64,000 nucleotides of DNA from Cupriavidus taiwanensis LMG 19424 (GTDB taxonomy: Bacteria > Pseudomonadota > Gammaproteobacteria > Burkholderiales > Burkholderiaceae): contig NC_010528.1 of the NCBI RefSeq assembly GCF_000069785.1, forward strand, positions 806,001-870,000. Direction: 5' to 3'. A program made the position numbers and the translations under genes. Position 1 is the first letter of the stretch. Each line of letters opens with the position of its first letter. Below, in pieces: positions 39,733-49,264 of the stretch. A model generated the notes under the pieces. That model saw only the letters and a program-made list of their open reading frames with translations, searched no databases and was not told the DNA's origin.

Positions 39733-40497
39733 TCAGCCGGCGGCCTTGTTTTCCGCGGCGGCGTGCAACTGCGCCAGCTTGGCGTACTTGTAGTAGCTGG
39801 CCTGCGCATTCATCAGCGCGACGCCGAAGCCGGCGCTGCCGTCGAGGAAGCCGCGCTTGAGCAGGTAGGTGCGCACGAACGCCCACAGGCCGTGGCCCGC
39901 CGCCGACGCCACCGAGCTGCGCTTGCCGCGGGCGTAGGCCTGCTGCGCGCCCGCGCTGGAATAGCTGTCGATCTTGCGCAATACGTCCGACAGCGAACGG
40001 TAGCTGTAGTGGATCAGCGGCTCGCGCAGCCGCGTGACCGGGTCGTCGACCTTCAGGTGTTCGTGCACGAGATCGTCGGTGAAGCGGCCGCGGCCCTTGC
40101 GGAAGACCCGGGTGACGTAGTCGGGATACCAGCCGGCATGGCGCACGAAGGTGCCGCAGAATGCGGACAGGCGCGGCAGCGCCAGCGCCTGGGCCTCGGC
40201 TTGGTGCAAGTGCTTCAGGATTTCATCGCGCAGCGCGGGGGGGACGCGTTCGTCGGCGTCCAGGCTGAGGATCCAGTCGCCGCTGGCAGCCTGGACCGCG
40301 CGGTTCTTCTGCGGGCCGAAGCCGGGCCAGTCCTCGGTCTGGATGACGGTGGCGCCCGCGGCACGCGCGATCGCCACCGTGTCGTCCGTGCTGGCCCAAT
40401 CCACTATAATCGCCTCTTCGCACCAGGACACGCTTTCAAGGCATGGCCCGATATTGTGAGCTTCATTCCTGGTAATGATGACGGCGGAGACTTTCAT
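39733..40497 (-). CDS. Glycosyltransferase family 2 (WaaE/KdtX-like)
   Basis: GT-A-fold enzyme of 254 residues beginning MKVSAVIITRNEAHNIGPCL. The nucleotide-sugar motif region IIVDWASTDDTVAIARAAGA precedes the DxD-type motif SLDADERVPPAL. Segments KNRAVQAASGDW and FVRHAGWYPDYVTRVFRKGR are typical of LPS inner-core beta-glucosyltransferases of the WaaE/KdtX group. The usual DSGS is DWAS here, a mild change. Located upstream of the GT4 gene and divergent from the GT25 gene. Confidence 0.9.
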   Translation of the reverse strand: MKVSAVIITRNEAHNIGPCLESVSWCEEAIIVDWASTDDTVAIARAAGATVIQTEDWPGFGPQKNRAVQAASGDWILSLDADERVPPALRDEILKHLHQAEAQALALPRLSAFCGTFVRHAGWYPDYVTRVFRKGRGRFTDDLVHEHLKVDDPVTRLREPLIHYSYRSLSDVLRKIDSYSSAGAQQAYARGKRSSVASAAGHGLWAFVRTYLLKRGFLDGSAGFGVALMNAQASYYKYAKLAQLHAAAENKAAG

Positions 40498-40789
40498 GGA
40501 ACGTAGGGGCGCGCCCCGTCCGGGCCAGCCCGGCAGGCCGCCGGCGTCGCCGCCAGCCGGGCGCTGATGGAAGAGCGCGTATTCTACCGCACCGGCGCAG
40601 TGGCCCAGCAGCCGCCTGGCGCTTCCTGGCCGGTCCGCACCGGGTGCGCCGGGCCCGCCGAAGCGAAATCTCAGTTGCCAAATTGATGACACGAGCACAT
40701 TGGTCCCGATTCACAGGGATGGAAACCGTTGTATCCCTGGTGGCGTGTGCCGCATCGATCTCCCTTTGGCGCCGGCGCGGCAAGGACGC

Positions 40790-41575
40790 ATGGGCGGTGC
40801 CGGCATGATCGGCGCCTATGTGATCAACCTCGAAGCCGCCGAGGCGCGCCGCCAGCGCATCGCGGGCCAGCTGACGCGCCTGGGGGTGCCGTTCCAGGTG
40901 TTCCCCGCCGTGAACGGGCGCGCCCTGGCAGAGGACGAGGTCGCGCGCCGCTACGACGCGCAGGCCGCCAGCGCCAGCTATCGTCCGATGAGCCGCGGCG
41001 AGATCGGCTGCGCGCTGAGCCATCTGGGCGTCTACCGCAAGATGCTCGAAGACGGCGCCAGCCTGGCCCTGGTGCTGGAAGACGACGCGCTGCTGGGCGA
41101 CGACGTGCCGGCGGTGCTGGAGGCCCTGGCCTCGAAGATGGATCCCGACAGTGCCGACGTGGTGCTGCTGTCGCATGTCGACAAATTCACCCGCTGGGGC
41201 ATCAAGCCGCTGGGCCAGCGCAAGCTGGTGCGGCGCTATGGCGAATGGTGGCGCGCGCATGGCTATGTCGTCACCCGTGCCGCGGCCGAGCGACTGGTCG
41301 CGGGGCTGCAGCCGACCTGGTGCGCCGCCGACTACTGGTCCGCGTTCGAGCGCCGCGGCCTGGTCTCGGTCCGCGCCGTGGTGCCCTATTGCATCGGCCT
41401 GACCGAACTGGCCGAGGCCTCGTCGCTGGAAACGCATCGCGCTGACCTCGACGCCACCGACAAGGCGCGCCGCAGCGTCGGCTATTATCTGCGCCGCTAT
41501 GTCTACCAGCGTTTCCTGTTCCAGGTCTTCGTCAGGCCCTTTTTGCGCGTTGCGCGCCAGAAACGGCCGGGCTAG
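40790..41575 (+). CDS. Glycosyltransferase family 25 (LOS/LPS biosynthesis)
   Basis: LOS-type galactosyl/glucosyltransferase family of 261 residues. The core starts MIGAYVINLEAAEARRQRIA and has the MSRGEIGCALSHLGVYRKML segment, the acidic LVLEDDALLGDD motif that binds the sugar nucleotide with metal, and a C-terminal basic tail. ATG 40790 is preferred because AAGGA precedes it; ATG 40805 is an alternative with no ribosome site. A 292-base region separates it from the divergent GT2 gene. msbA follows after 48 bases. Confidence 0.88.
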   Translation: MGGAGMIGAYVINLEAAEARRQRIAGQLTRLGVPFQVFPAVNGRALAEDEVARRYDAQAASASYRPMSRGEIGCALSHLGVYRKMLEDGASLALVLEDDALLGDDVPAVLEALASKMDPDSADVVLLSHVDKFTRWGIKPLGQRKLVRRYGEWWRAHGYVVTRAAAERLVAGLQPTWCAADYWSAFERRGLVSVRAVVPYCIGLTELAEASSLETHRADLDATDKARRSVGYYLRRYVYQRFLFQVFVRPFLRVARQKRPG

Positions 41576-41623
41576 CGCCGTGTCCTGCCGCAGCAACGCC
41601 GCCTTCACCCAGAAGAAAACTCA

Positions 41624-43399
41624 GTGACCACATCCAAACCGCCCATTTCGCCAGGTGCCGCCGTGCCGTCCAGCATGGCCAGCCGGCTCTGGTCCTACCT
41701 GCGCCCCGAGTTGCGCATCTTTATCGGCGCCATCCTCGCCATGGCGGTAGTGGCCGCCAGCGAAGGGGTGATCCCCAAGGTCGTCAACGACCTGCTCGAC
41801 AAGGGTTTCGGCGGCGACTATGCGGGCACGCTGTGGCATGTGCCGGCGATCCTGACCGGCGTGGCGCTGATCCGGGGCGTGGCGCAGTTTGCCTCGGGCT
41901 ACCTGCTCAACCTGATCTCGAACCGCGTGCTGCTGAAGATGCGGCTGCAGATGTTCGAGCGCCTGCTGCAGGCGCCGGCATCGTTCTACCACCGCAATAC
42001 CGCGGCGTCGCTGATCAATGCGGTGATCTTCGAGGTCAACCAGGTGCTGCAGATCCTGACCAGCGTGTTCATCACCCTGGTGCGGGATTCGCTGACGGTG
42101 GTCGCGTTGCTGATCTACCTGTTCTACACCAACTGGCGCCTGACGCTGATCGTGGCGGTGATCCTGCCGGTGATCGGCTACCTGATGTCGAAGATCAACC
42201 GCCGGCTGCGCAAGCTCAACCGCGATCACCAGACCTATACCAACAATGCCGCCTATGTCGTCGAAGAGGCCGTGGGCGGCTACAAGGTGGTCAAGCTGCA
42301 TGGCGGCGAGTCCTACGAATTGCAGCGCTTCCGCACCGTGGCCGAGCGGCTCAAGAACTACTCGATGCGCATGGCGGTGGCGGGCGGGCTGAACCAGCCG
42401 GTCACGGCCTTCCTGGCCGCGCTGGCGCTGTCGGTGATCATCACCATCGCGATGGTGCAGGCGCAGGCCAACCAGACCACGGTGGGCGGCTTTACCGGCT
42501 TCGTGATGGCGATGCTGCTGCTGATCTCGCCGCTCAAGCACCTGACCGACATCAACCAGCCGCTGACGCGCGGCATCACCGCCGCCGAGATGATCTTCCG
42601 GCTGATCGACGAACCGGTCGAGCCGCAGGATGGCGGCAAGCCGCTCGCGCGCGCCCGCGGCGAACTGGCCTTCGAGCAGGTCGGCTTCCGCTATGGCGAG
42701 GCGCCGCGCGCCGCGCTGGAGGGCATCGACCTGCGCGTCAGTCCCGGCGAAGTGGTGGCGCTGGTGGGCCCGTCGGGCAGCGGCAAGACCACGCTGGTGA
42801 ACCTGGTGCCGCGCTTCTTCGATCCGACTTCCGGCCGCATCCTGCTCGACGGCGTGCCGCTGACCGAGCTGGCGCTGAAGGACCTGCGCAACCAGATCGC
42901 TTTCGTCAGCCAGGACGTGGTGCTGTTCAACGACACGGTCGCGGCCAATGTGGCCTATGGCGCGCAGCCCGGCAGCGAGATCGACATGGACCGCGTCGAG
43001 CGCGCGCTGGCGGCGGCCTACCTGACGGAAACCGTCAAGGGCCTGCCCGAGGGCGTGCAGACCAATATCGGCGACAACGGCATGAAGCTGTCCGGCGGCC
43101 AGCGCCAGCGCCTGGCGATCGCGCGCGCGCTGTACAAGGATGCGCCGATCCTGATCCTGGACGAGGCCACCTCGGCGCTGGACTCGGAATCGGAGCGGCA
43201 GGTGCAGGCAGCGCTGGAGGAACTGATGAAGGGCCGCACCACGCTGGTGATCGCGCACCGGCTGTCGACCATCGAGAATGCCGACCGCATCGCCGTGCTC
43301 GACCATGGCCGCGTGGCCGAGACCGGCACCCATGCGCAGCTGCTCGCGGCCAATGGCCTGTACGCCGGGCTGCACCGGATCCAGTTCGCCAGCCACTAG
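41624..43399 (+). CDS. msbA: Lipid A export ATP-binding/permease protein MsbA
   Basis: Homodimeric ABC flippase moving lipid A-core across the inner membrane. The 591 residues have six transmembrane helices (about residues 20-300), with the segment [19 protein letters not shown] in a coupling loop. The ATPase domain follows, with Walker [27 protein letters not shown] and Walker [16 protein letters not shown] 41624 is the start. It is flanked by LPS glycosyltransferase and heptosyltransferase genes. It ends at a strong bidirectional hairpin. Confidence 0.94.
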   Translation: MTTSKPPISPGAAVPSSMASRLWSYLRPELRIFIGAILAMAVVAASEGVIPKVVNDLLDKGFGGDYAGTLWHVPAILTGVALIRGVAQFASGYLLNLISNRVLLKMRLQMFERLLQAPASFYHRNTAASLINAVIFEVNQVLQILTSVFITLVRDSLTVVALLIYLFYTNWRLTLIVAVILPVIGYLMSKINRRLRKLNRDHQTYTNNAAYVVEEAVGGYKVVKLHGGESYELQRFRTVAERLKNYSMRMAVAGGLNQPVTAFLAALALSVIITIAMVQAQANQTTVGGFTGFVMAMLLLISPLKHLTDINQPLTRGITAAEMIFRLIDEPVEPQDGGKPLARARGELAFEQVGFRYGEAPRAALEGIDLRVSPGEVVALVGPSGSGKTTLVNLVPRFFDPTSGRILLDGVPLTELALKDLRNQIAFVSQDVVLFNDTVAANVAYGAQPGSEIDMDRVERALAAAYLTETVKGLPEGVQTNIGDNGMKLSGGQRQRLAIARALYKDAPILILDEATSALDSESERQVQAALEELMKGRTTLVIAHRLSTIENADRIAVLDHGRVAETGTHAQLLAANGLYAGLHRIQFASH

Positions 43400-43420
43400 G
43401 CGGGCGGCGCTCATCAAGCA

Positions 43421-43452
43421 AAAGGGCCGGCGCATTTGCGCCGGCCCTTTTT
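43421..43452. terminator. Bidirectional terminator between msbA and waaC
   Basis: Long perfect stem AAAGGGCCGGCGCA/TGCGCCGGCCCTTT with a two-base loop, A-rich before and T-rich after, so usable on both strands. Confidence 0.93.
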
Positions 43453-43471
43453 CATTCCCGTGCCCGGGGGA

Positions 43472-44449
43472 TCAGTTGTTCGAAGTGACCCGCGGCATCA
43501 CCTCGTCGATGGCCGCCAGCACCTCGGCCCGTTGCGGCACCACGCCGCCGCCGCCCAGCGACACCGCGCGGCCCGGCGCATCGACGCCGTACAGGTGGCG
43601 CGAGGTGTTGGTGAACAGGATTACCGTCGGCCGGCGCAGCGCGTCGGCAATATGCACGAAGCCAGTGTCCATGCCGACCACCAGCGACGCCTTGCCCACC
43701 ATCTGCGCGACGCCGGTGATGCTCATGCGCGGCATCACCTCGGCGCCGGGCACGCTGGCGGCGATGGTCTCGGCTTCCAGGCGCTCCGCATCATTGCCCC
43801 AGGGCACCAGCACGCGCAGGCCGCGCGCCGAGATGGCGCTGCCGACGCTGATCCAGTCGGCAACCGGCCACTTCTTTTCCTCGCTGGACGTGGCGTGAAA
43901 CAGCATCGCGTACGGGCCCTTGGCGGCGGCAGCGGGCGTGTCCGCCGGCATTTCCAGGCCGTACTCCATCTCCCGGGTCATTTCGTAGCCGAACGCGCGG
44001 CTGACCGCGCGGCGCATGCGGTTGCGCGCGCAATCCTCTTCCACGAAGGGCTGGAACACATGGTTGTAGGCGAAGCGCGCGCCGCTCTCGCCCAGTTCCT
44101 GCACCGGCAGGCCATAACGATGGCGGGTGCGGGCGAGGAAGCTGACGATGGCGCTCTTGTAGACGCCGTGGACGTCCAGCACCGCATCGTACTTCTCGCG
44201 GCGCAAGGCGCGCAGGGCAGCGAAGATCTCGCGCAGGCCGGCCCAGCTGCGCGCCTTCTTGAAGCTGCGCAGCGGCGCGGCGATCACGCGATCGATGTTG
44301 GGGTTCCAGCGCGGCACGTCAGCGCAGTAGGAGTCGGCGATCCAGTCGATCTTGACGCCGGGAAAGGCGCGCTGCAGGTCAGCCACCAGCGGCTGGGTGA
44401 ACACCATGTCGCCGAGCGAGGTCAGCTTGACGATCAGAATACGTTTCAT
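43472..44449 (-). CDS. waaC: Lipopolysaccharide heptosyltransferase I
   Basis: GT9 enzyme adding the first heptose to Kdo of the LPS inner core, using the donor made by HldA and HldD at the left of the window. The 325 residues start MKRILIVKLTSLGDMVFTQPL and contain DWIADSYCADVPRWNPNIDR. The C-terminal donor site has SLVVGMDTGFVHIADALRRP and the LFTNTS segment. The frame continues 32 codons further; ATG 44449 is the family start. It is convergent with msbA. Confidence 0.94.
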   Translation of the reverse strand: MKRILIVKLTSLGDMVFTQPLVADLQRAFPGVKIDWIADSYCADVPRWNPNIDRVIAAPLRSFKKARSWAGLREIFAALRALRREKYDAVLDVHGVYKSAIVSFLARTRHRYGLPVQELGESGARFAYNHVFQPFVEEDCARNRMRRAVSRAFGYEMTREMEYGLEMPADTPAAAAKGPYAMLFHATSSEEKKWPVADWISVGSAISARGLRVLVPWGNDAERLEAETIAASVPGAEVMPRMSITGVAQMVGKASLVVGMDTGFVHIADALRRPTVILFTNTSRHLYGVDAPGRAVSLGGGGVVPQRAEVLAAIDEVMPRVTSNN

Positions 44450-44630
44450 CGGGAACAGTAGCGCGGTCTGGGGCCCGCCTGGTTCGGAAGGTGCGTAGTA
44501 TGCCTGATCCGGCGGACATCTGTCCGTGCGATGGATGGGCGACATGCGGTCCGCCGGCTTGCGCGCGATCCGTTAGTATTGGTGGCAGAAGCCTCACGAC
44601 GATGACGCCAATCCCAAACCGGAGACCACC

Positions 44631-45221
44631 ATGTCAGACACGGCATTCCCGATCAGCCGCTACGCCATCCCGCCGCTGGCCGACCTCCCCGACGATATCC
44701 GCGCGCGCATCCTGGAGGTCCAGGAAAAGGCCGGCTTCGTTCCCAACGTGTTCCTGGCGCTGGCGCACCGTCCCGACGAGTTCCGCGCCTTCTTCGCCTA
44801 TCACGATGCGCTGATGCTCAAGGACGGCGGCCTGACCAAGGGCGAGCGCGAGATGATCGTGGTGGCCACGTCCGCCGCCAACCAGTGCCTGTATTGCGTG
44901 GTGGCGCATGGCGCGATCCTGCGCATCTACGAGAAGAAGCCGCTGGTCGCCGACCAGGTCGCGGTGAACTACCTGAAGGCCGACATCCCGCCGCGCCAGC
45001 GCGCCATGCTCGACTTTGCGATGAAGGTCTGCACCGCGTCGCATGAAGTCGGGGAGGCCGATTTCGATGCGCTGCGCGCGCATGGCTTTTCCGACGAGGA
45101 TGCCTGGGATATCGCCGCGATCACCGCGTTCTTCGGCCTGTCCAACCGCATGGCCAATACCATCGGCATGCGCCCGAACGACGAGTTCTACCTGATGGGG
45201 CGGGTGCCGAAGGCGAAGTAG
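44631..45221 (+). CDS. Peroxidase-related / AhpD-like carboxymuconolactone-decarboxylase family protein
   Basis: Alkylhydroperoxidase-D-like protein of 196 residues. The redox motif ANQCLYCVVAHGAIL shows the CxxC and the following His of the AhpD active site. Further blocks are PPRQRAMLDFAMKVCTASHE and DEDAWDIAAITAFFGLSNRM. The family usually acts as a peroxidase or disulfide reductase; here the partner is unknown. GGAG precedes ATG 44631 by nine bases. Divergent from waaC. Confidence 0.9.
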   Translation: MSDTAFPISRYAIPPLADLPDDIRARILEVQEKAGFVPNVFLALAHRPDEFRAFFAYHDALMLKDGGLTKGEREMIVVATSAANQCLYCVVAHGAILRIYEKKPLVADQVAVNYLKADIPPRQRAMLDFAMKVCTASHEVGEADFDALRAHGFSDEDAWDIAAITAFFGLSNRMANTIGMRPNDEFYLMGRVPKAK

Positions 45222-45255
45222 CGGCCGTGGCGCCGCGATGCCGCGGCGCCCGGGC

Positions 45256-45765
45256 TCAGCGCACCTCGGCGCAGGCACCGCTCTTGGGATCGAACAGCAC
45301 CGGCCACGCCTGCTCGTAGATGCCGGGCGTGCAGTACTTCTCGCAACGGTTATGCGCCAGCGTGACGCGGCGCGGATCCTGCCAGACCAGCAGCTTGCAC
45401 TGGCTGCCGTCGATCGCCTGCAGCTCGATGTGCGGGGTCTGGCGGACCTGGCGGAACTGCACCAGGTTGAATTCGCAGCTGCCGCGCCGCGATACCCACA
45501 GCTTCCATTTCAGCGCGCGCACCTCGTTGGCCTGGACGTCCATCAGCGCGTCTTCGCGGAAGCCGTCTTCCTCGGTGCGCTTGCACGCCGCGGCAAGGTT
45601 GATGACCTTGGGGGCGATCGGCGTGGCGCGCTCCTTGGGCGCCTCGGGGACTTCGACCCTGGCTTGGGGCGGCGGCGCCGGTGCGCGCCTGGCGATCGGC
45701 AATGGCGCGCACGCCACCGATAACAGGAGGGCCAGCACACAGGCCCCATGGTTCGTGGCGTTCAT
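45256..45765 (-). CDS. Putative lipoprotein, Cys-rich C-terminus
   Basis: 169-residue exported protein. The signal segment CVLALLLSVACAPL ends in the lipobox-like LSVAC, so it is likely lipid-anchored. A Pro/Ala-rich linker follows, then a compact C-terminal domain with several Cys (AAACKRTEE, GSCEFNLVQF, SQCKLLVW, NRCEKYCTPG). No domain name is recognised. AAGGAG lies seven bases before ATG 45765, which is preferred over the open upstream extension. Confidence 0.72.
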   Translation of the reverse strand: MNATNHGACVLALLLSVACAPLPIARRAPAPPPQARVEVPEAPKERATPIAPKVINLAAACKRTEEDGFREDALMDVQANEVRALKWKLWVSRRGSCEFNLVQFRQVRQTPHIELQAIDGSQCKLLVWQDPRRVTLAHNRCEKYCTPGIYEQAWPVLFDPKSGACAEVR

Positions 45766-46043
45766 GCCGGACTCCTTGCTTGCCGACCGGCCGTGCCGCA
45801 CCGGAACCGCTCTTGCGCACAGCCGGGTGCGGCCTCCGCGCGGAGGCCGCTGACTACCTCCGTTTAGTTATAGCGGATGGCAAACGGAAATGGGTTAGGG
45901 CCATTCCCGAGTCCAGAATGCCGGAGCCCGCAGCATCGGACAGGTGCCTCCATGCATTGCGGTTACGTTCTTAAACAGCTTGAAACACTGCGATGCGCAC
46001 CCGCGTGCTAGCCTCGCCCCAACCTGTTCTTGCCCGTTCCGAC

Positions 46044-46373
46044 ATGAAACCCCGCCTCCTGGTATCCCTCGTGGTCTTGCCCGTGCTCCTTGGCACCTTC
46101 TGCGCCACCGCCCATGCCGACGACGACTGGGACGACGACGACCGGTACTATGGGCGGCACCATGGCCGCTATTACAAGGGCGACGACTACAAGGAAGAAT
46201 TCTGGGTCGGCAACTGCAAGATCAAGCGCAAGTGGAAGGGCAATGGCGAATACAAGGAAGAGCGCAAGTGCAAGGACCGCCCGGTCGTGTACCAGCCGCC
46301 GCCGCCTCCGCCGGTGTATTACCAGCCCGAACCAGCGCTGGTGATCAGCCCGCACGTGGTGATCCGGCCGTAA
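46044..46373 (+). CDS. Small exported hypothetical protein, Asp/Tyr- and Pro-rich
   Basis: 109-residue protein with a signal peptide (MKPRLLVSLVVLPVLLGT, cleavage near AHAD). A mature part follows with an acidic DDDWDDDDRYY patch, a basic CKIKRKWKGNGEYKEERKCK hairpin with two Cys, and a Pro-rich end. Similar architecture occurs in small periplasmic proteins of Burkholderiales, but function is unknown. ATG 46044 is chosen over an upstream in-frame ATG at 45993, since it gives a clean signal peptide. It ends at a terminator, the last core-type feature. Confidence 0.7.
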   Translation: MKPRLLVSLVVLPVLLGTFCATAHADDDWDDDDRYYGRHHGRYYKGDDYKEEFWVGNCKIKRKWKGNGEYKEERKCKDRPVVYQPPPPPPVYYQPEPALVISPHVVIRP

Positions 46374-46374
46374 A

Positions 46375-46406
46375 GCGAAACAGCCCGCCAGTTGGCGGGC
46401 TGTTTC
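46375..46406 (+). terminator. Terminator at the end of the core segment
   Basis: Stem GCGAAACAGCCCGCC/GGCGGGCTGTTTCGC with a short AGTT loop. It lies just after the stop of the 109-residue protein. The following DNA is accessory in character. Confidence 0.85.
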
Positions 46407-46640
46407 GCTATGGCGGTGGCGGAAAAGCGCGCCGGCCGCTTCACATCAGGATGATGTCGTACTGTTCCGGGGAATGCCTTGAAACCCTTGCCAGGCTTGG
46501 CTTTCTGCCTGGATTGATCGAGGCAAATTGGTTCCAGCTACCGATGGGGCTACCAATTTGGGTCGCGCTGGCATGAGGTGATGCGGCAGGCCCCCAGCCT
46601 CTCGTAGAATCCCCGCTTTCTCCCCTGAACGAGGAACGGC

Positions 46641-47672
46641 ATGGCAATCCGGCTTCTGGTTGATACCTGCGTCTGGTTGGACCTTGCGAAGAACTTTCGC
46701 GAGCAGCCAGTCATCGGCGTACTCGAAGATCTGGTCCGACGTGGCGAGGTGGAACTGGTCGTGCCCCAGCTGGTGCTGGACGAGTTCGAGCGAAACCAGG
46801 CTCGCGTCATCGAGGACGCCAGGCGCGGTCTGCAGTCGCACTTCCGGCTGGTCAGGCAGGCCGTCAATCAGTTCGGGGATGCCGAGCGCAAACCCAGCCT
46901 GCTGGCTGGCCTGAACGAGGTTGACCACCGGATCGGCGTCGATGGCGACGCGGTGGGCGAATTGATGGGACGCATCGACCGGCTTCTGCGCCGCGCTCCC
47001 GCGCTCGTGGCCAGCGACGCCGTCAAGCAGCGCGTCACGGAGCGTGCGCTGGCGAAGCGGGCCCCATATCACCGCGCGAAGAACAGCGTGGGCGATGCCA
47101 TCCTCGTCGAGATGTACGCCGACGTCGTGTCGGCGGCGCCTGACGACACGTCGTGCGCCTTCGTCACTCATAACACAAAGGACTTCAGCGACGCGGAGGG
47201 CGACTTCCGCAAGCCGCACGTCGACCTCGTGCACCTGTTCGAAGCGCCAAAGTCCGCCTACTGGATCTCGATGGTCGAGTTCTTGAAGGATTACAGTGCT
47301 GAGCTGCTCGGTGACCACGATTTCGAGTTCAACTACTCCCAGGAGGCGCGACGCCTGCAAGAGATACTGGAGGCCGAGCACCTCCTGTTCCGGCAGGTTT
47401 GGTACAACCGTCACTGGAATCTTCGACATCAAGTCGAAACCGGCGAGGTCCAGGTCGTGCCCAACGAGGGCTACAGCCGCAACCCGTATCGGTCCGACCA
47501 GATACTCGCCTCGGTCTGGGGAGGTGCCCTCGCGGCTGCGAAAAGGACTGAAGACGAGGTCGGAAGCGAAAATCTCGGTCCGTGGGACGACTTCGAGTGG
47601 GGAATGATCAACGGCAAGCTGTCGGCGCTCCGCTGGATTCTCGGAGACGAGTGGGACATGCTGGATACCTGA
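46641..47672 (+). CDS. PIN-domain protein, probable nuclease
   Basis: 343-residue protein with an N-terminal PIN fold. It has MAIRLLVDTCVWLDLAKNF with the first acidic residue Asp8, VPQLVLDEFERNQ with a likely acidic partner, NSVGDAILVEMY, and THNTKDFSD with the last acidic residue near 181. The C-terminal half is unrecognised, with WDDFEWGMINGKLSALRW at the end. PIN nucleases cleave RNA, and long stand-alone forms are found in toxin or defence settings. AGGAA precedes the ATG. No antitoxin gene is adjacent. First gene of the accessory region. Confidence 0.82.
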   Translation: MAIRLLVDTCVWLDLAKNFREQPVIGVLEDLVRRGEVELVVPQLVLDEFERNQARVIEDARRGLQSHFRLVRQAVNQFGDAERKPSLLAGLNEVDHRIGVDGDAVGELMGRIDRLLRRAPALVASDAVKQRVTERALAKRAPYHRAKNSVGDAILVEMYADVVSAAPDDTSCAFVTHNTKDFSDAEGDFRKPHVDLVHLFEAPKSAYWISMVEFLKDYSAELLGDHDFEFNYSQEARRLQEILEAEHLLFRQVWYNRHWNLRHQVETGEVQVVPNEGYSRNPYRSDQILASVWGGALAAAKRTEDEVGSENLGPWDDFEWGMINGKLSALRWILGDEWDMLDT

Positions 47673-47805
47673 AGGAGTGGATCATGCAGCAGCTGCATCC
47701 AGTTGAAATCCACATCCAGACTCCCGGCCTCTAACGCCGGGGACGACCATCAAGTAGGGGGATGGCGCGATCCCCCGCGAGATCGCGGGTAAGGCGGAGT
47801 AAACC

Positions 47806-48964
47806 ATGGCTTATCTTTTCACGCGTCAGCAGCTCTACGAGCGAATCTGGGCCGAGCCGATCACGGTGGTCTCGAAAACCTTGCAGGTGTCCGACGTGGG
47901 TCTGGCGAAAGCCTGCCGTCGTGGCGGGGTCCCGCTGCCGCCCCGCGGCTATTGGGCCAAACGAAACGCGGGGAAACACGTGAGCCCCACGCCCCTGCCA
48001 CCCCGTGGACCCGGTGCCTCTGACTTGATAAAAGTCGGTTCGGGATCTCGGCACGCTCCCCCCGACGCGGGTAATAGGCCCGTTGCCACCACCCCGCCTG
48101 CGCCGCCGGTTTACGAAGAGACTTTGGATCAGGTCAAAGCGCGAATTGTCGCGGCCTTTCCGAAGCGGTTTCGTTTCGACCCGACGCTGGATCACCCCCA
48201 TCCAATGATTGCGCTCCTGCTCTTGGAAGACGAGGCGCGCCGCAAGCAGCAAGCGAAATCCGGCTCTTCCTGGGATGGCCCACGCTTTGCAGTCGCTTCG
48301 AGCGGCGCCGCCTATGTTTCCTCAGTAACCTGTTGACAGTGCTGTTTCAATTCGATGTGCAACCAACGATCCGTGGCCGGGAGGCACGCGAGACTCATGT
48401 GCGCGTAGGTGATTCGCGATCGCGATGTCGGTGGATGCCGCCATCAAGCTGCGACCCCGTGGGCGCGCGGCGGCGAAAGACCCGGATCGCGAACCGATGG
48501 CGATGGAAATCGAGATAGCCCGATGGCAACACGGCGAAGCGGAAGAGCGCCTGTTCTGGTGCGACGGCGCCACGGGCAAGCTCGAAAGCCAGCTCCGCGA
48601 GATCGCGATCGCCATCGTCTGGGCGGGCGAACGGCAGCTTCGGAAAGGACGCCAGTTCTTTTACGAAATGGATTGCCGGAGCTACCAGCAAGCGCTCGAG
48701 CAGGAACACCAGCGTCGCGAGGCGGCGGAGCAACGCGAGCGCGACCGCCTCGCGCAGGCGGAAGCCGATCGGGTGGCACGGTTGCTCGCGCAGGTCAGCG
48801 CGCATCAGCAAGCCGACCAGATCCGACACTACGTCCAGCAGGTCAACGACACGCCGGCAGCCGTGGCAGGCCGGGCGTTCAACGGCGACCGCAAAGCATG
48901 GGCCGCTTGGGCCCTTGCCATCGCCGATCAAATCGATCCGTTGAAGTCGGGTGGCGAATTTTGA
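47806..48964 (+). pseudogene. Frameshifted hypothetical gene (helix-turn-helix-like N-terminus)
   Basis: Three reading frames join into one protein. The first (from ATG 47806) has LFTRQQLYERIWAEPITVVS and LAKACRRGGVPLPPRGYWAK and stops at 48336. The middle continues from about 48298 as FERRRLCFLSNLLTVLFQFD and TIRGREARETHVRVGD. The third, from about 48413, has AMSVDAAIKLRP and ends at 48964 after a Gln/Arg coiled coil. The pieces match in order a known family of uncharacterised proteins with an R-GYW motif. Two apparent one-base losses, near 48298 and 48413, break it; sequencing error is possible. Confidence 0.7.
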
Positions 48965-49264
48965 TTCGACCCTAGGCACTGATCTGCGGTTGCCGCCGAA
49001 GGACTCCGAATTTTCCCATGGCGGCGTCCGGGCTGAGGACATACGCCTGACGGCTATTGCTGTTGTCGAAATGGCTTATTCTCGACACTAATACCGGCCT
49101 TATAGAAGCGGTCGCACCAAGGCGGCTGTATCCCAATTTAGGCCGTGCTTTGCGCGCTGCCTAGCGAAGTTGCAACGGTTCGAGCGTTGGACAGTAGCAT
49201 CGGCCACACGACCGAATGTGTTGGCAACACGATATGCTCACATATTCCCGTTCCCACGCACTCC
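48965..49264 (+). other. Gene-free stretch between pseudogene and HNH gene
   Basis: 300 bases with falling GC. A GTG at 49145 opens the HNH frame early. A short inverted repeat TGTCGA/TCGACA lies near 49069-49092. No coding, RNA or mobile-element signal was found in it. Confidence 0.4.

Noticed and set aside
47684..47734. 16-codon frame MQQLHPVEIHIQTPGL with AAGGAG before its ATG
   Set aside because: Too short to support as a gene and no known leader peptide; kept only as a curiosity after the PIN gene.
47774..47789. CCCGCGA/TCGCGGG mini-hairpin before the pseudogene
   Set aside because: Two-base loop and no T tract; likely chance in GC-rich DNA.
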